Positions 38,217 to 46,008 of a stretch of 64,000 bases of DNA are shown in pieces. The position numbers and the translations under genes are program-made. Source of the stretch: an uncultured Sphingomonadaceae bacterium (GTDB lineage Bacteria; Pseudomonadota; Alphaproteobacteria; Sphingomonadales; Sphingomonadaceae); assembly GCA_947493955.1 (NCBI GenBank), contig CANLSQ010000001.1:1736001-1800000 (forward strand), in the 5' to 3' direction. The notes beneath the pieces are model-generated. The model did not search any database and was not told the origin of the DNA. It saw only the letters and a list, made by a program, of their open reading frames with translations. Each line of letters opens with the position of its first letter. Positions within the stretch are counted from its first letter, which is position 1.

Positions 38217-38645
38217 TCAGCAGTTGCGATCAATCGCCCGACCGGCAAGCGCACCAACTGCACCGCCAATAATCGTACCTTCGGTCTTGCTACCGCGGCC
38301 AGCCACTTCATTGCCCAGCAGTCCGCCAGCAATAGCACCGATTATGGTGCCGCCCGTACCGCGATCACATCCGCGATAACGACGACGATCATTGCGATAA
38401 CGACGCTTGTCGCGATAATAACGACGCTTTTCACGATAAGCACGACGATCCCGGCGGTCATAATAACGGTCATCCCGGTAATAATCGCCACGACGATAAT
38501 AGCGGCGGTCATCACCAACATGCTGATAATAGCCGTCGTTATAGCCTTGATAATAACCACCACGCGCTTCAGCGGGCGTTGCGAAGGCCATCGCCGAAAT
38601 AGCAGCGGTGGTGATGGCGAGTGTTCCTAAAACCTTGTTGATCAT
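38217..38645 (-). CDS. Exported Tyr/Arg-rich protein with C-terminal glycine-zipper
   Basis: The 142-residue product has a signal peptide (ending ATPAEA), then a stretch dominated by Arg, Tyr and Asp with RRYYRRxDYYRDD-like repeats. The C-terminal glycine-zipper membrane segment has two arms, GTIIGAIAGGLLGNEVAG and GTIIGGAVGALAGR, ending with a cysteine. Such 2TM glycine-zipper proteins sit in the cell envelope. Members of related families respond to envelope or metal stress, but no function can be assigned here. A paralogue with the same zipper lies at 40569-40958 on the same strand. Confidence 0.8.
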   Translation of the reverse strand: MINKVLGTLAITTAAISAMAFATPAEARGGYYQGYNDGYYQHVGDDRRYYRRGDYYRDDRYYDRRDRRAYREKRRYYRDKRRYRNDRRRYRGCDRGTGGTIIGAIAGGLLGNEVAGRGSKTEGTIIGGAVGALAGRAIDRNC

Positions 38646-38905
38646 TGCTTCTACTCCAAAAGGATTGTCGTGATCCGACTCGTTTGATGCCCGACGAGAT
38701 TGGTTCTATGTGAAGTGGATTGACCGCTTGCTGAATGTTGGTTTTATCTGAGGTTCATATTCAACGCCGTTTTTATGAACATATTGAAAGTTTCGCTTAT
38801 CTACCAATGTCTTGAGTGTCCTATTTTTCGCTCCTAACCTTTTGAATGATTGCTGCTACCGCCTTCCACCGATAACTAGATGGCAAGAAATTTTGGGAGA
38901 AGCTC

Positions 38906-39682
38906 ATGCAACTGAAAGGCAAAACTGCCGCTATTACGGGCGGCACTGCGGGTATAGGACGCGGCATAGCGGAGATCTTTCTGGCGGAGGGCGCAAATGT
39001 CGCGTTATTTGCCCGTAATCCTGAAAAGGGCGCAAAGGTTATCGAAGAACTGAACGTCGGTGATCGCGCCATTTTCATCGCTGGCGATGTCATGCAGCAA
39101 GAATCAGTTGAGGGTTTTGTGGACCAGACGGTCGCAAATTTCGGTACGGTCGATATTCTCGTCAACAATGCCGGCGGTGCTGGTGATCTTGCTCCGCTCG
39201 TCGATCTGACCGATGAGGCCTTTGATGAAGCGATGAAGTGGAATATCTACGCGACATTCTGGGCAACCCGCCGGGCGCTAAAGCCCATGATCGCTCAGCA
39301 ATCCGGTCGCGTCATCAATATCAGTTCGACCGAAGGCAAGATGGGCAAGCCAACTTTCGCGCCATATACGATCGCCAAGCACGGCATAAACGGCATGACC
39401 AAGGCCGTGGCCCAGGAAGTGGGCACAATGGGCATTACCGTCAATTCCATCTGTCCTGGCCTGGTACTGACCGATCTCATTCTCGATAACGGGCCGACCA
39501 CGGCCGAAGGTCTCGGCATGACATTCGAGGAAATGATCGACATGTTTTCTCAAGAAAGCGCGCTTAAACGACCGAACACGGTGGAGGAAGTCGCTGCGAT
39601 GGCATTGCTGCTTGCCTCTGATGCTGGTGCCGGGATTACCGGTGCAGCACTGAGCGTCGACGGCGGAACAGCGCCCTACTAA
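38906..39682 (+). CDS. Short-chain dehydrogenase/reductase (classical SDR)
   Basis: The 258-residue classical SDR has the TGxxxGIG cofactor motif as TGGTAGIGRG near residue 12 and NNAG in LVNNAGG. The catalytic Ser is in NISSTEGK and the Tyr/Lys pair in YTIAK. The C-terminal DGG segment (LSVDGGTAPY) is typical of FabG-like 3-oxoacyl reductases and related enzymes. GGGAG lies about 8 bases before the ATG. It stands alone between the glycine-zipper gene and the tiny-peptide array, and its substrate cannot be inferred. Confidence 0.9.
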   Translation: MQLKGKTAAITGGTAGIGRGIAEIFLAEGANVALFARNPEKGAKVIEELNVGDRAIFIAGDVMQQESVEGFVDQTVANFGTVDILVNNAGGAGDLAPLVDLTDEAFDEAMKWNIYATFWATRRALKPMIAQQSGRVINISSTEGKMGKPTFAPYTIAKHGINGMTKAVAQEVGTMGITVNSICPGLVLTDLILDNGPTTAEGLGMTFEEMIDMFSQESALKRPNTVEEVAAMALLLASDAGAGITGAALSVDGGTAPY

Positions 39683-39875
39683 AGCAATCGCAGTTTCATA
39701 GCACCAGCCGCCAGGCGAAACCTGCAAACTGCCTTAAACCCATCCTGTGGGAATATCCTCCGGTTTTACACGAGTAAATCTGGTCCGTTCCTGTGCCTGC
39801 AACAGCAGCAAGGTCATGAACAGGCTGATTGGTAATATATCCCAACAATGAAAACCATTTGTTGGTTTATTTTCC
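39683..39875. other. Intergenic region, no supported gene
   Basis: This is the first part of a 350-base gap between the SDR stop and the first tiny peptide. GCAGTTT and AAACTGC arms just after the SDR gene could form a weak hairpin without a T-run. A minus-strand open frame ending LLLLQAQERTRFTRVKPEDIPTGWV in part reads like protein but has no credible start or context. The rest of the gap holds the regulatory sites listed next. Confidence 0.5.
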
Positions 39876-39906
39876 CACTTATTAGTTTTCGATAAAACTC
39901 TTAGTG
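39876..39906. promoter_or_regulatory. Inverted repeat at enhancer distance (possible bEBP binding site)
   Basis: The arms CACTTATTAGTTTT (39876-39889) and AAAACTCTTAGTG (39894-39906) form an imperfect inverted repeat around CGAT. Its centre is about 63 bases upstream of the -24 GG of the sigma-54 promoter. That is roughly -85 to -90 from the expected transcript start, where enhancer-binding activators usually sit. The activator is unknown. Confidence 0.45.
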
Positions 39907-39952
39907 ATGAAGAACAAGAATAACCTATTGTATTATATAGGTTTATCAAAAC

Positions 39953-39968
39953 TGGCACGCCCTATGCA
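39953..39968 (+). promoter_or_regulatory. Sigma-54 (-24/-12) promoter for the tiny-peptide array
   Basis: The sequence TGGCACGCCCTATGCA matches the RpoN consensus TGGCACG-N4-TTGCA at all but one defined base. GG and GC are separated by exactly 10 bases. The transcript should start near 39980, leaving a leader of about 50 bases before the ATG at 40033. Confidence 0.75.
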
Positions 39969-40032
39969 ATGCTATGGACATCTTCGCAAACACAACCGCG
40001 AAAAACCAAATTTAGCCCAGAAGGAATTTAAA

Positions 40033-40155
40033 ATGTCGAACGTAAATATCCAAAACCAAGTTGTTGCCGCTTTCGCCGCTCTGTTCTCCGCAGCTGTCCT
40101 GATCAGCGCCAGCGTTGGCCCAGCCGTTCAAAACACCGCTTCATTCATCGCTTAA
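40033..40155 (+). CDS. Tiny hydrophobic peptide 1 of a three-member tandem family
   Basis: The 40-residue product begins MSNVNIQNQVVAAFAALF and ends in a PAVQNTASFIA segment, with one hydrophobic helix covering about residues 9-30. AAGGAA lies 6 bases before the ATG. The pattern is [Q]NQV-[A]AFAALFSAAV-ISASVGPA-QN-A/T-S-I. The next gene shares about two thirds of its residues. It could be a single-pass inner-membrane peptide or an exported leader-like peptide, since the SASVGPA stretch resembles a signal-peptidase region. No known family is recognised. Conservation of sequence between the three copies, rather than of length alone, shows that they are coding. Confidence 0.8.
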   Translation: MSNVNIQNQVVAAFAALFSAAVLISASVGPAVQNTASFIA

Positions 40156-40187
40156 TCTCTAACCAGAATTCAAAAGGAAAATTCATC

Positions 40188-40307
40188 ATGACCACCAACG
40201 TTCAAAACCAGGTTCTCGCCGCCTTTGCCGCTCTATTCTCTGCAGCAGTAATGATTAGCGCCAGCGTCGGTCCAGCCGCCCAAAATGCCACGTCTCTGAT
40301 TATCTGA
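40188..40307 (+). CDS. Tiny hydrophobic peptide 2 of the tandem family
   Basis: The 39-residue product begins MTTNVQNQVLAAFAALFS and ends QNATSLII. It is nearly superimposable on peptide 1 over residues 4-30. Most differences between the copies are synonymous or conservative, which indicates selection on the protein. AAAAGGAAAA lies about 8 bases before the ATG. It starts 32 bases after the peptide 1 stop and lacks its own promoter, so co-transcription is expected. Confidence 0.82.
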   Translation: MTTNVQNQVLAAFAALFSAAVMISASVGPAAQNATSLII

Positions 40308-40344
40308 TCAGACGACCGGCTCTCAAACCCCAAAGGACTTCATC

Positions 40345-40464
40345 ATGCCCCGTAATTTCACCGCCCAAATCACAGCCGCCATCGCCGCCCTCATCTCTTC
40401 TGCCCTTTTTGTTGGTGCCAGCATTGTCCCCGCCACACAAAATGCCGCATCCCTGATCATCTAA
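40345..40464 (+). CDS. Tiny hydrophobic peptide 3 of the tandem family
   Basis: The 39-residue product begins MPRNFTAQITAAIAALIS and ends QNAASLII. It is more diverged than copies 1 and 2 but keeps the same frame length, the central helix, GAS-VPA in place of SASVGPA, and the QNA-SLII end. AAAGGA lies about 8 bases before the ATG. The gene is followed after 29 bases by an intrinsic terminator, closing the three-gene unit. Confidence 0.78.
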   Translation: MPRNFTAQITAAIAALISSALFVGASIVPATQNAASLII

Positions 40465-40493
40465 ATCCCCCTTCCCTTTCCCCCAAATGAAAG

Positions 40494-40525
40494 CCCGGCC
40501 CTGAAGACCATCAGGACCGGGTTTT
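40494..40525 (+). terminator. Rho-independent terminator of the tiny-peptide array
   Basis: An 11-base stem with one mismatch, CCCGGCCCTGA with TCAGGACCGGG, encloses a 6-base loop and is followed directly by TTTT (40522-40525). It begins 30 bases after the third peptide's stop. Confidence 0.85.
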
Positions 40526-40568
40526 GCATTTCATTTATGGGCTCGAGCAAACGCCACAGCCCGATCAT

Positions 40569-40958
40569 TTAACGGCAGCGCAATTTTCCGCGATCAATCT
40601 CCCGGCCCAAAAGCGCACCACCGGCAGCACCAAGCACAGTTCCAACCGTCCGGTCCCGACCACCATCAATTTCCCGGCCAAGGAGCGCCCCGACGGCGCC
40701 ACCAATAATCAGTCCCGTCGTGCCGTCCTTGCGCTTGCAATAATAGCGCCCATCACGGCCACGCCAGTAGCGATCCCCGCGTTTCAACCGGCGGGGCTTG
40801 TAATAGCGATCATCATCATCGTCCCAGTCATCATCACTGACCCGATAGAAACCGGCGACAGGGCCACCATGATCGGTATAGCCGCCCGCATCAGCTAGTG
40901 CTGGCGTAACAGGCAAAAACAGCGCCGCGGCGGTTAGGCTTAGAATCGTTTTTTTCAT
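40569..40958 (-). CDS. Exported glycine-zipper protein, paralogue of 38217-38645
   Basis: The 129-residue product has a signal peptide (ending TPALA), a short Asp-rich region with DDDWDDDDDRYY character and a Lys/Arg/Tyr segment. The glycine-zipper has two arms, GLIIGGAVGALLGREIDGG and GTVLGAAGGALLGREID. The zipper closely matches the protein at 38217-38645. Together they bracket the SDR and tiny-peptide genes. GGGAG lies about 6-8 bases before the ATG on its strand. Envelope location is expected, function unknown. Confidence 0.78.
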   Translation of the reverse strand: MKKTILSLTAAALFLPVTPALADAGGYTDHGGPVAGFYRVSDDDWDDDDDRYYKPRRLKRGDRYWRGRDGRYYCKRKDGTTGLIIGGAVGALLGREIDGGRDRTVGTVLGAAGGALLGREIDRGKLRCR

Positions 40959-41082
40959 GTCAAACTCCCTTCGTTATGTCTGATTGTCAGAAATAACGGG
41001 AGAAATATGAACAAAACCCAACAGGACTATTCATCCTCTACAATTGTCGCCAGCCGGTTTTTCAGCTGCGACCAATGGTTGA

Positions 41083-41661
41083 TTATTGGCAGGCCTTTAG
41101 AAATTTGGTCAGCGCATCACCGGATCCATTAAGGTGCAAGCTGAACTTGTTGCCATTCAGATTTACATAGGCCCGATTGCCCTTGGCTAGCGCTGGAAAA
41201 AGCGCATGACTGGCTGGCAGATAAAATTGCGGCATGTGATAATCTTCGCCCTCAATATTGGCCGGCAACATCCGTGCCAGCACGCCGATCGACCGACGAT
41301 CATCAACCCTGACCGTGAACCCAAAGCGATCTTCTGCGACCAGCTCTTTCGGCGTGGCAATAATCATATTGGCAATGCGCACGCTTCCGTCTTTTTGCTT
41401 GCGGCAAGACATTGTCCATAGCTGATTGTCAGTTTCCGGAACCTGAAAGGCGACAAACGGGTTGTCGCTATCATTGTTATAATACCACGTCATCCCGAAA
41501 GCCTGCCCCGCATCGGGATAGTGCTCGCGCGATGGAATGTCCGGTCGAACGAGCTCTTCTTTTGCCGATGGCGGATTGGTTGCCTGTGCAAAAACTGGTG
41601 AGACGGTCATGGCCAGCGCAGCGGTGGCCAGAGTAACGAAGCGAGAGTATTTTTCTAACAT
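41083..41661 (-). CDS. Exported protein of unknown function
   Basis: The 192-residue product starts at the ATG at 41661 (MLEKYSRF); a TTG two codons earlier is less likely. A signal peptide ends SPVFAQA. The mature part has a beta-rich pattern with WYYNNDSDNPFVAFQVP and one internal and one C-terminal cysteine (MSCRK, KACQ), perhaps a disulphide. No catalytic motif or family is recognised. It stands alone, with about 120-230 bases free on each side. Confidence 0.7.
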   Translation of the reverse strand: MLEKYSRFVTLATAALAMTVSPVFAQATNPPSAKEELVRPDIPSREHYPDAGQAFGMTWYYNNDSDNPFVAFQVPETDNQLWTMSCRKQKDGSVRIANMIIATPKELVAEDRFGFTVRVDDRRSIGVLARMLPANIEGEDYHMPQFYLPASHALFPALAKGNRAYVNLNGNKFSLHLNGSGDALTKFLKACQ

Positions 41662-41893
41662 AACCAATAATTTAGCATTGTGAATTGCCCCTTGTTAACC
41701 CCGGAATGACTCATAATGGGGTAAATTCACGTAAGATCAAGAAGTCTGGTTTAGCAAGCACGAACGGCCCTAGCGCTATAGTCCGATCAAATGGCAGTTT
41801 TGCGCCGACACCCGATTGTAAGACGAACCGAAATAGACTCATATTGGTTCTATTTCTGTTTTTCTGTTTGGTAGGGGCGAGGCCCTGATTACA

Positions 41894-42508
41894 TTATCGG
41901 TCGAGACGCAAAGCCGCTGTGACAAACAGTGCGGCACCAAAAAGCTCCAGCGTTTCTTCTGCGAAGCGAACCGCCTCCATCACATCGAGGATCACCGCCA
42001 GCCCAATAACAGCCAGGCCAATAGCCAGCGTGGACCGGCCATCATCAGCATTAAACCATGCTACTACCTGCGCCAGATGTCCGCTACGCCAGGCCAGTAT
42101 CAAAACCAGCACCGGCAGGATCACAGCCAGCCCCGCCGCCAGCAGCAGGAAGCCTTCCCCGGCGGCTGCCCGATAGGCGAGCATCACCAGATCCTGCGCC
42201 CCGTCCAGCTCGCCGCCGCCCGCCATTGCGGGCATGGTGAAGTCGAGAAAACGGGCGCCGAAACTGATCTCGCTCAAACAGGCGAGCAAGGCGAGCGCGC
42301 AAAAGGCAAGCCCCATCCAGGTGCGAAACAATCGGCGATGAACACCGATCACCAAGGCCGCAAGAAACAGCAGTGCCGCCGTCATTTCGACAACGCCATC
42401 CTCCTTGAAAAAGGGCCCGTGACGAAAGTCCACTGACACGGCGGCCAGCGCCAGGATCCCAAGCCCGGCAGCGGTGTAGATCGCCAGTTCATGTCTCAGT
42501 GTAAACAT
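41894..42508 (-). CDS. Polytopic membrane protein of unknown function
   Basis: The 204-residue product starts at the ATG at 42508; the frame extends one codon to a TTG. Six hydrophobic segments span nearly the whole length, with short loops. One loop carries FGARFLDFTMP and another a Gly-rich AGGGELDGAQD. There are no transporter or enzyme signatures. The final segment holds several acidic residues (DVMEAVRFAEETLE), unusual for a membrane helix. It may form part of a minus-strand group with the small genes to its right, but it is separated by a terminator. Confidence 0.65.
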   Translation of the reverse strand: MFTLRHELAIYTAAGLGILALAAVSVDFRHGPFFKEDGVVEMTAALLFLAALVIGVHRRLFRTWMGLAFCALALLACLSEISFGARFLDFTMPAMAGGGELDGAQDLVMLAYRAAAGEGFLLLAAGLAVILPVLVLILAWRSGHLAQVVAWFNADDGRSTLAIGLAVIGLAVILDVMEAVRFAEETLELFGAALFVTAALRLDR

Positions 42509-42602
42509 CAAGACAGTTTCATGACGGTTTTGTGAAAAGTAAATGGGCCGTGGCGCGAATTACCGGAGGCTGGCTTGAACAAGCCCCATCCTGACCGATT
42601 TC

Positions 42603-42626
42603 AAAAAGCCCCATTTCGACAGGGGC
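42603..42626 (-). terminator. Rho-independent terminator after the 38-residue membrane peptide
   Basis: Read on the minus strand, the stem GCCCC/GGGGC encloses a 9-base loop and is followed by five T residues. It starts 7 bases after the stop of the small gene at 42633-42749. Confidence 0.75.
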
Positions 42627-42632
42627 CGCTTT

Positions 42633-42749
42633 CTATTCTCTTCGTTCATTCAGCGTTTCGGCGATGGTCCCGTAGATCAGACCCAGACCGAAAAAGGCCA
42701 CCATCCCGATGAATAGCAGCACCGGCCACTGCATCATATGCTCCGACAT
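42633..42749 (-). CDS. 38-residue single-pass membrane peptide
   Basis: A strong ribosome binding site, GGAAGGAG, lies 6 bases before the ATG at 42749. The product begins MSEHMMQWPVLLFIGMVAFF and ends GTIAETLNERRE. One membrane helix covers about residues 8-28, followed by a short charged tail. A terminator follows immediately. A clear start site, membrane topology and terminator together make this a credible gene. I do not recognise the family; small subunits of oxidases or stress peptides have similar size. The longer in-frame extension to 42818 has no start signal. Confidence 0.65.
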   Translation of the reverse strand: MSEHMMQWPVLLFIGMVAFFGLGLIYGTIAETLNERRE

Positions 42750-42881
42750 ATCGCATCTCCTTCCATGTCGGACAGCATGGTGGCAGCGACGCGCCGGGAT
42801 CGCTTTGATCCAGGTCAAATATCGGGCGGGAGACTGTTCGGAAAGCGGCCGGACCCGCAGCAGGACCCGGCCATCGGCGTC

Positions 42882-43952
42882 CTATTTGTCTTCGGGTTCT
42901 TTCCCGCGCAGCGCATCAATTTCGGCCTGACGCTGTTTCAGGTAAAGCTCTCTTGTCGCGATATAGGGATCGTCGGCTTCGCGCAGCTTTCTGAACTGCT
43001 CGTCCTGCTCGGCGCGGGTATCGAGCGAGGTGATAATCCCCGCCGGGAGAGTATAGACCAGCTCGTTAAACGGCTTTCCGACCCCGACCGGCAGGACCGA
43101 CAGATCGACCACCCGGCCAAACAGATCGCGGACAGTCGTCGGCCCGATCAGCGGCAGAAACAGAAACGGCCCCGGCTCCACACCATAATAGCCCAGCGTA
43201 TTGGCAAAGCCGTTATTACGCTTGGGCAGGTTGAACGGCGGTTTTTTGGCAACATCCACCAGCCCGCCAATCCCGATGGTCGAGTTGATGGTGAAGCGAC
43301 CCAGTGTCTCCATCGCCTTGCCGGGTTTGAGCTGCAGCAGGTAGTTCAGGAAAACAATCGGCTCACCCAGATTGCTGAGAAAATTGGAGATGCCGCTGCG
43401 CACCGGGCTCGGCACGGTATCTTCATAAGCCAGCGCGACGGGGCCGACCACGGCATCGTCAACATCCTGAATAATCTCGAAACTGTCCGCATTCAGCTCC
43501 TGCAGCGGGTCAATCTTTGGCGCGCGCGGGCGGGCGGTGACGACGATTTCATTGCCATCGGCCGGGTCAGCCGCAAGATCGGCATCGGGGCTTAAAGGAT
43601 CGACAGGCAAGAGCGGTTCGTCCAGCACCGGTGGAGGCGGCGCTGTTTCCAGCGGTGCTGGCTCCAATGGTGCCGGCTCCAGCGGCACGGGCCATGGCAC
43701 CTGGCCGGGCTGGGTTGACGGCTCCGCTTCTCCCGGCGCGATGGCCAGCGCGCCGAATAGCTGCGCCTGTGCCGATAATGATGCCGATGATAACGATGCC
43801 GGTGATAGCGACACCGATGAAGCCGGCGCACGCAGATCCTGCACTTCGATCCTGTCTATATCAAAGGAGTGATCCGCAATGGTTGGTGGGGGTGTGGGGG
43901 TTGCCGGTGCGTGGGTCAACGCCAGGGCAAGCATAATTTCGGAAAAGCTCAA
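42882..43952 (-). CDS. mlaA: MlaA/VacJ-family outer-membrane lipid-asymmetry protein
   Basis: The 356-residue product has a MlaA core at about 165-340, with YEDTVPSP, RFTINSTIGIGGLVDVA and NGFANTLGYYGVEPGPFLFLPLIGP, which are family hallmarks. MlaA removes mislocalised phospholipids from the outer leaflet of the outer membrane and passes them to MlaC. An unusual Pro/Ala/Ser-rich stretch of about 140 residues precedes the core. The start (TTG 43952, or ATG 43934) gives a weak export signal, and no lipobox cysteine is visible. No other mla gene is nearby. Confidence 0.85.
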   Translation of the reverse strand: MSFSEIMLALALTHAPATPTPPPTIADHSFDIDRIEVQDLRAPASSVSLSPASLSSASLSAQAQLFGALAIAPGEAEPSTQPGQVPWPVPLEPAPLEPAPLETAPPPPVLDEPLLPVDPLSPDADLAADPADGNEIVVTARPRAPKIDPLQELNADSFEIIQDVDDAVVGPVALAYEDTVPSPVRSGISNFLSNLGEPIVFLNYLLQLKPGKAMETLGRFTINSTIGIGGLVDVAKKPPFNLPKRNNGFANTLGYYGVEPGPFLFLPLIGPTTVRDLFGRVVDLSVLPVGVGKPFNELVYTLPAGIITSLDTRAEQDEQFRKLREADDPYIATRELYLKQRQAEIDALRGKEPEDK

Positions 43953-44102
43953 TCCAATAACCTATCTTTGTGCGATCCGTCCCCGGATCAGGAAACCCTT
44001 CATCAGTCTAGCCCCGAAACTCTGAGCGTACAGAAGGAGAGCCCCGGGGGCAAGACGGTCTGTCGGCAACCGGTTCAAAAACAGGGAGCGCCAGAAGCGC
44101 TG

Positions 44103-44504
44103 TCAGGTGCCTGCACCGCCTTTCGGGCGGGTCAGCGCCCATGCCAGCAGGAATAGCAGCGCCCAGATACCGTCGATCATCGCGCCGTAAAACGCCCCGC
44201 CCTCGGCCAGGCGGCCGCTGGAATAGAGCCATAGCCCGGGACCGAAAAAGGCAAGCTTTTCCAGCACCGCCACCAGCATCAGCGGGCGATAGCGCGCCGG
44301 GTCGATGGCGATCAGGATGAAGATCAGCTGGAACACCAGCGCAAGCCCATGAAAACCATAGTAAAATTCCGGATGGGTGATCGCGGGCGGCATCGCCGCG
44401 TTAAACTGGGCCTCCCCGAACAGGCCGAGGATCAGGACCGGAATGCCATAAAGGGCGGCAAGCGCGAAGAGGATGCGGGCGATGGAATGCTTATTCAAGT
44501 TCAC
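44103..44504 (-). CDS. Four-helix membrane protein of unknown function
   Basis: The 133-residue product has four hydrophobic helices. Features include EFYYGFHGLALVFQ between helices 1 and 2 and a basic end, RPKGGAGT. It starts with GTG at 44504 inside the stop of the upstream HTH gene (GTGA overlap), so translation should be coupled. No known family was recognised. The close coupling to a DNA-binding protein suggests a regulator and membrane-protein pair. Confidence 0.65.
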   Translation of the reverse strand: MNLNKHSIARILFALAALYGIPVLILGLFGEAQFNAAMPPAITHPEFYYGFHGLALVFQLIFILIAIDPARYRPLMLVAVLEKLAFFGPGLWLYSSGRLAEGGAFYGAMIDGIWALLFLLAWALTRPKGGAGT

Positions 44505-45028
44505 AGTGAAGCCCCCTTTTTGTTGGCATGGTCCGCCGGGAAATCATCCCAGTGATCCTCCCGCGGCGCGACCATGTCAAGCCGCGATATGGCGGCCAGA
44601 AGCGCCGAAACATCAGGCTTTTGCAATGTCCCGACATAGCGCCCGGCGCGCATCATCGGGCGAAAGCGGCCCACCCGGATACGCTGAAACAGCTTTTCTA
44701 GTGTGACCTTTGACTTTCGTCCACCCGGCCCATCCGAAGCGTCTGGCCCCTCCAGAATGAAATCCCACGCGGCGGCAAAATCCTCCGCACCCGGTTTGCG
44801 GCGCAGGCGATAGGCGCTCTCCCGGCTCATCCCCACGCGCGCCGCTGCCTGTTTGACGCAGCGTGTCTCGGCCAGATAGCCAATAAACTCCGCCTGCCGC
44901 ACCGGCGTCCACCCATCCCGCCGCCCGCGCAGCTCCGCAGGCGTAAAGGCGGGAATGCGGGATATCCGGCGATTCTGCACAGCCGCGCTGCGCGGGTCGG
45001 GTTTGGGGGATGAGCGTTGGATTGCCAT
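44501..45028 (-). CDS. HTH DNA-binding protein (sphingomonad-type)
   Basis: The 175-residue product has a basic N-terminal tail, then WTPVRQAEFIGYLAETR and a helix-turn-helix QAAARVGMSRESAYRLRR at about 60-77, resembling terminase-small-subunit or resolvase-like HTHs. A region after about 95 may mediate oligomerisation. It lacks a ligand or receiver domain. The stop overlaps the start of the four-helix membrane protein by 4 bases. A regulatory function is likely; the targets are unknown. Confidence 0.7.
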   Translation of the reverse strand: MAIQRSSPKPDPRSAAVQNRRISRIPAFTPAELRGRRDGWTPVRQAEFIGYLAETRCVKQAAARVGMSRESAYRLRRKPGAEDFAAAWDFILEGPDASDGPGGRKSKVTLEKLFQRIRVGRFRPMMRAGRYVGTLQKPDVSALLAAISRLDMVAPREDHWDDFPADHANKKGASL

Positions 45029-45111
45029 GCGCCGATTAAGGCATGGAACGGGGTGTGTAGGAAAGCGTTTTCAGAATTTTTCGAAAAAAGCGCAGTGTCA
45101 CCGCACTCGCT

Positions 45112-45888
45112 CTAAAGCGCCAGAATGAGCCATTTGCCGTCGAAACGGGCCCAGAATGTGCCGCTTTTCCAAAAGACCTTTGTGTCTTCATAGACCGCAT
45201 TCAGCGATATGGCCGACTTCTGCTCTGCGTTCAGCACCTGATAGGCCCGGCCGCCCATGATCGGTTTGGCGACCAGACCAGTCGCTATATCGACCGGATT
45301 GTTGGACAGGATATCGCGCATATAGGTGGTGAGCCAATCCCGTGACATGCCCTGCCGCTCCGCATCCCGAAACATAGGCGCGTGCATGGCTATCACGCTG
45401 TCCACGTCACCGCTGGCCGCCGCGTCCTGCAATTTCTTCACCGCTTCCATCAAGCCTTCATCACCGGCAATTTCCGCTTTCATATATTCTGCCTCAACCG
45501 GAGCCTTGCGATGGAACCGCATATCCCTGCTCGCGGTGCCATCGAACTTTGCCTCGCCAACCGTATCGGCATCAGGAAAATCACCATTGTCATCGGGGAA
45601 AGCGCCTTTGCAGACCCGGATCACCGAAAAATCGCCGGCCTTGCCATCAAATTCCACCCGGACAAGATTTTCGCCCTGCACCAGCCAGTCGCTGAACCCC
45701 CTGTTATGTTTGATCAACCTGTCATCATCTTCATAGAGATAGACATCGTTCAGATAGACTTTGAAACGGCCATCCTCCACATCGATTTGCAGCGCGTGCA
45801 TGATGTCGCAATCCTGCGCCGTGGCGGGCGCCGCGAGGCCCATGAAAAACATGGTGGCCATGCTGGCCAGAAATTTGAAACGGCTCAC
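45112..45888 (-). CDS. Exported protein of unknown function
   Basis: The 258-residue product starts at the GTG at 45888, because AGGGAG lies 5-6 bases upstream; the longest frame begins at GTG 45915. A signal peptide ends APATAQ. The N-terminal part has a beta-sandwich look (FKVYLNDVYLYEDDDRL) with two cysteines. The C-terminal part (about 140-258) resembles an SnoaL/nuclear-transport-factor-2-like fold, with DGKWLILAL at the end, but this is only by pattern. No neighbours clarify the role. Confidence 0.65.
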   Translation of the reverse strand: MSRFKFLASMATMFFMGLAAPATAQDCDIMHALQIDVEDGRFKVYLNDVYLYEDDDRLIKHNRGFSDWLVQGENLVRVEFDGKAGDFSVIRVCKGAFPDDNGDFPDADTVGEAKFDGTASRDMRFHRKAPVEAEYMKAEIAGDEGLMEAVKKLQDAAASGDVDSVIAMHAPMFRDAERQGMSRDWLTTYMRDILSNNPVDIATGLVAKPIMGGRAYQVLNAEQKSAISLNAVYEDTKVFWKSGTFWARFDGKWLILAL

Positions 45889-46008
45889 AAATCCACTCCC
45901 TGAAACCCTTGTCACAGATTGATAGGTCGTTTTCGGGCGTTCTGTCTATGCCGCGGGTCACAGATTAAGGGCGGCGAGCCGGAGCGGGATGATTATCGGC
46001 GGTGACGC

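Noticed and set aside
39734-39958. Minus-strand 74-codon frame in the gap before the tiny peptides
   Set aside because: The end looks protein-like but there is no start signal, and it runs through the sigma-54 promoter and its upstream repeat.
41685-41888. Plus-strand 67-codon frame between two minus-strand genes
   Set aside because: No ribosome binding site, no domain, and composition like intergenic sequence.
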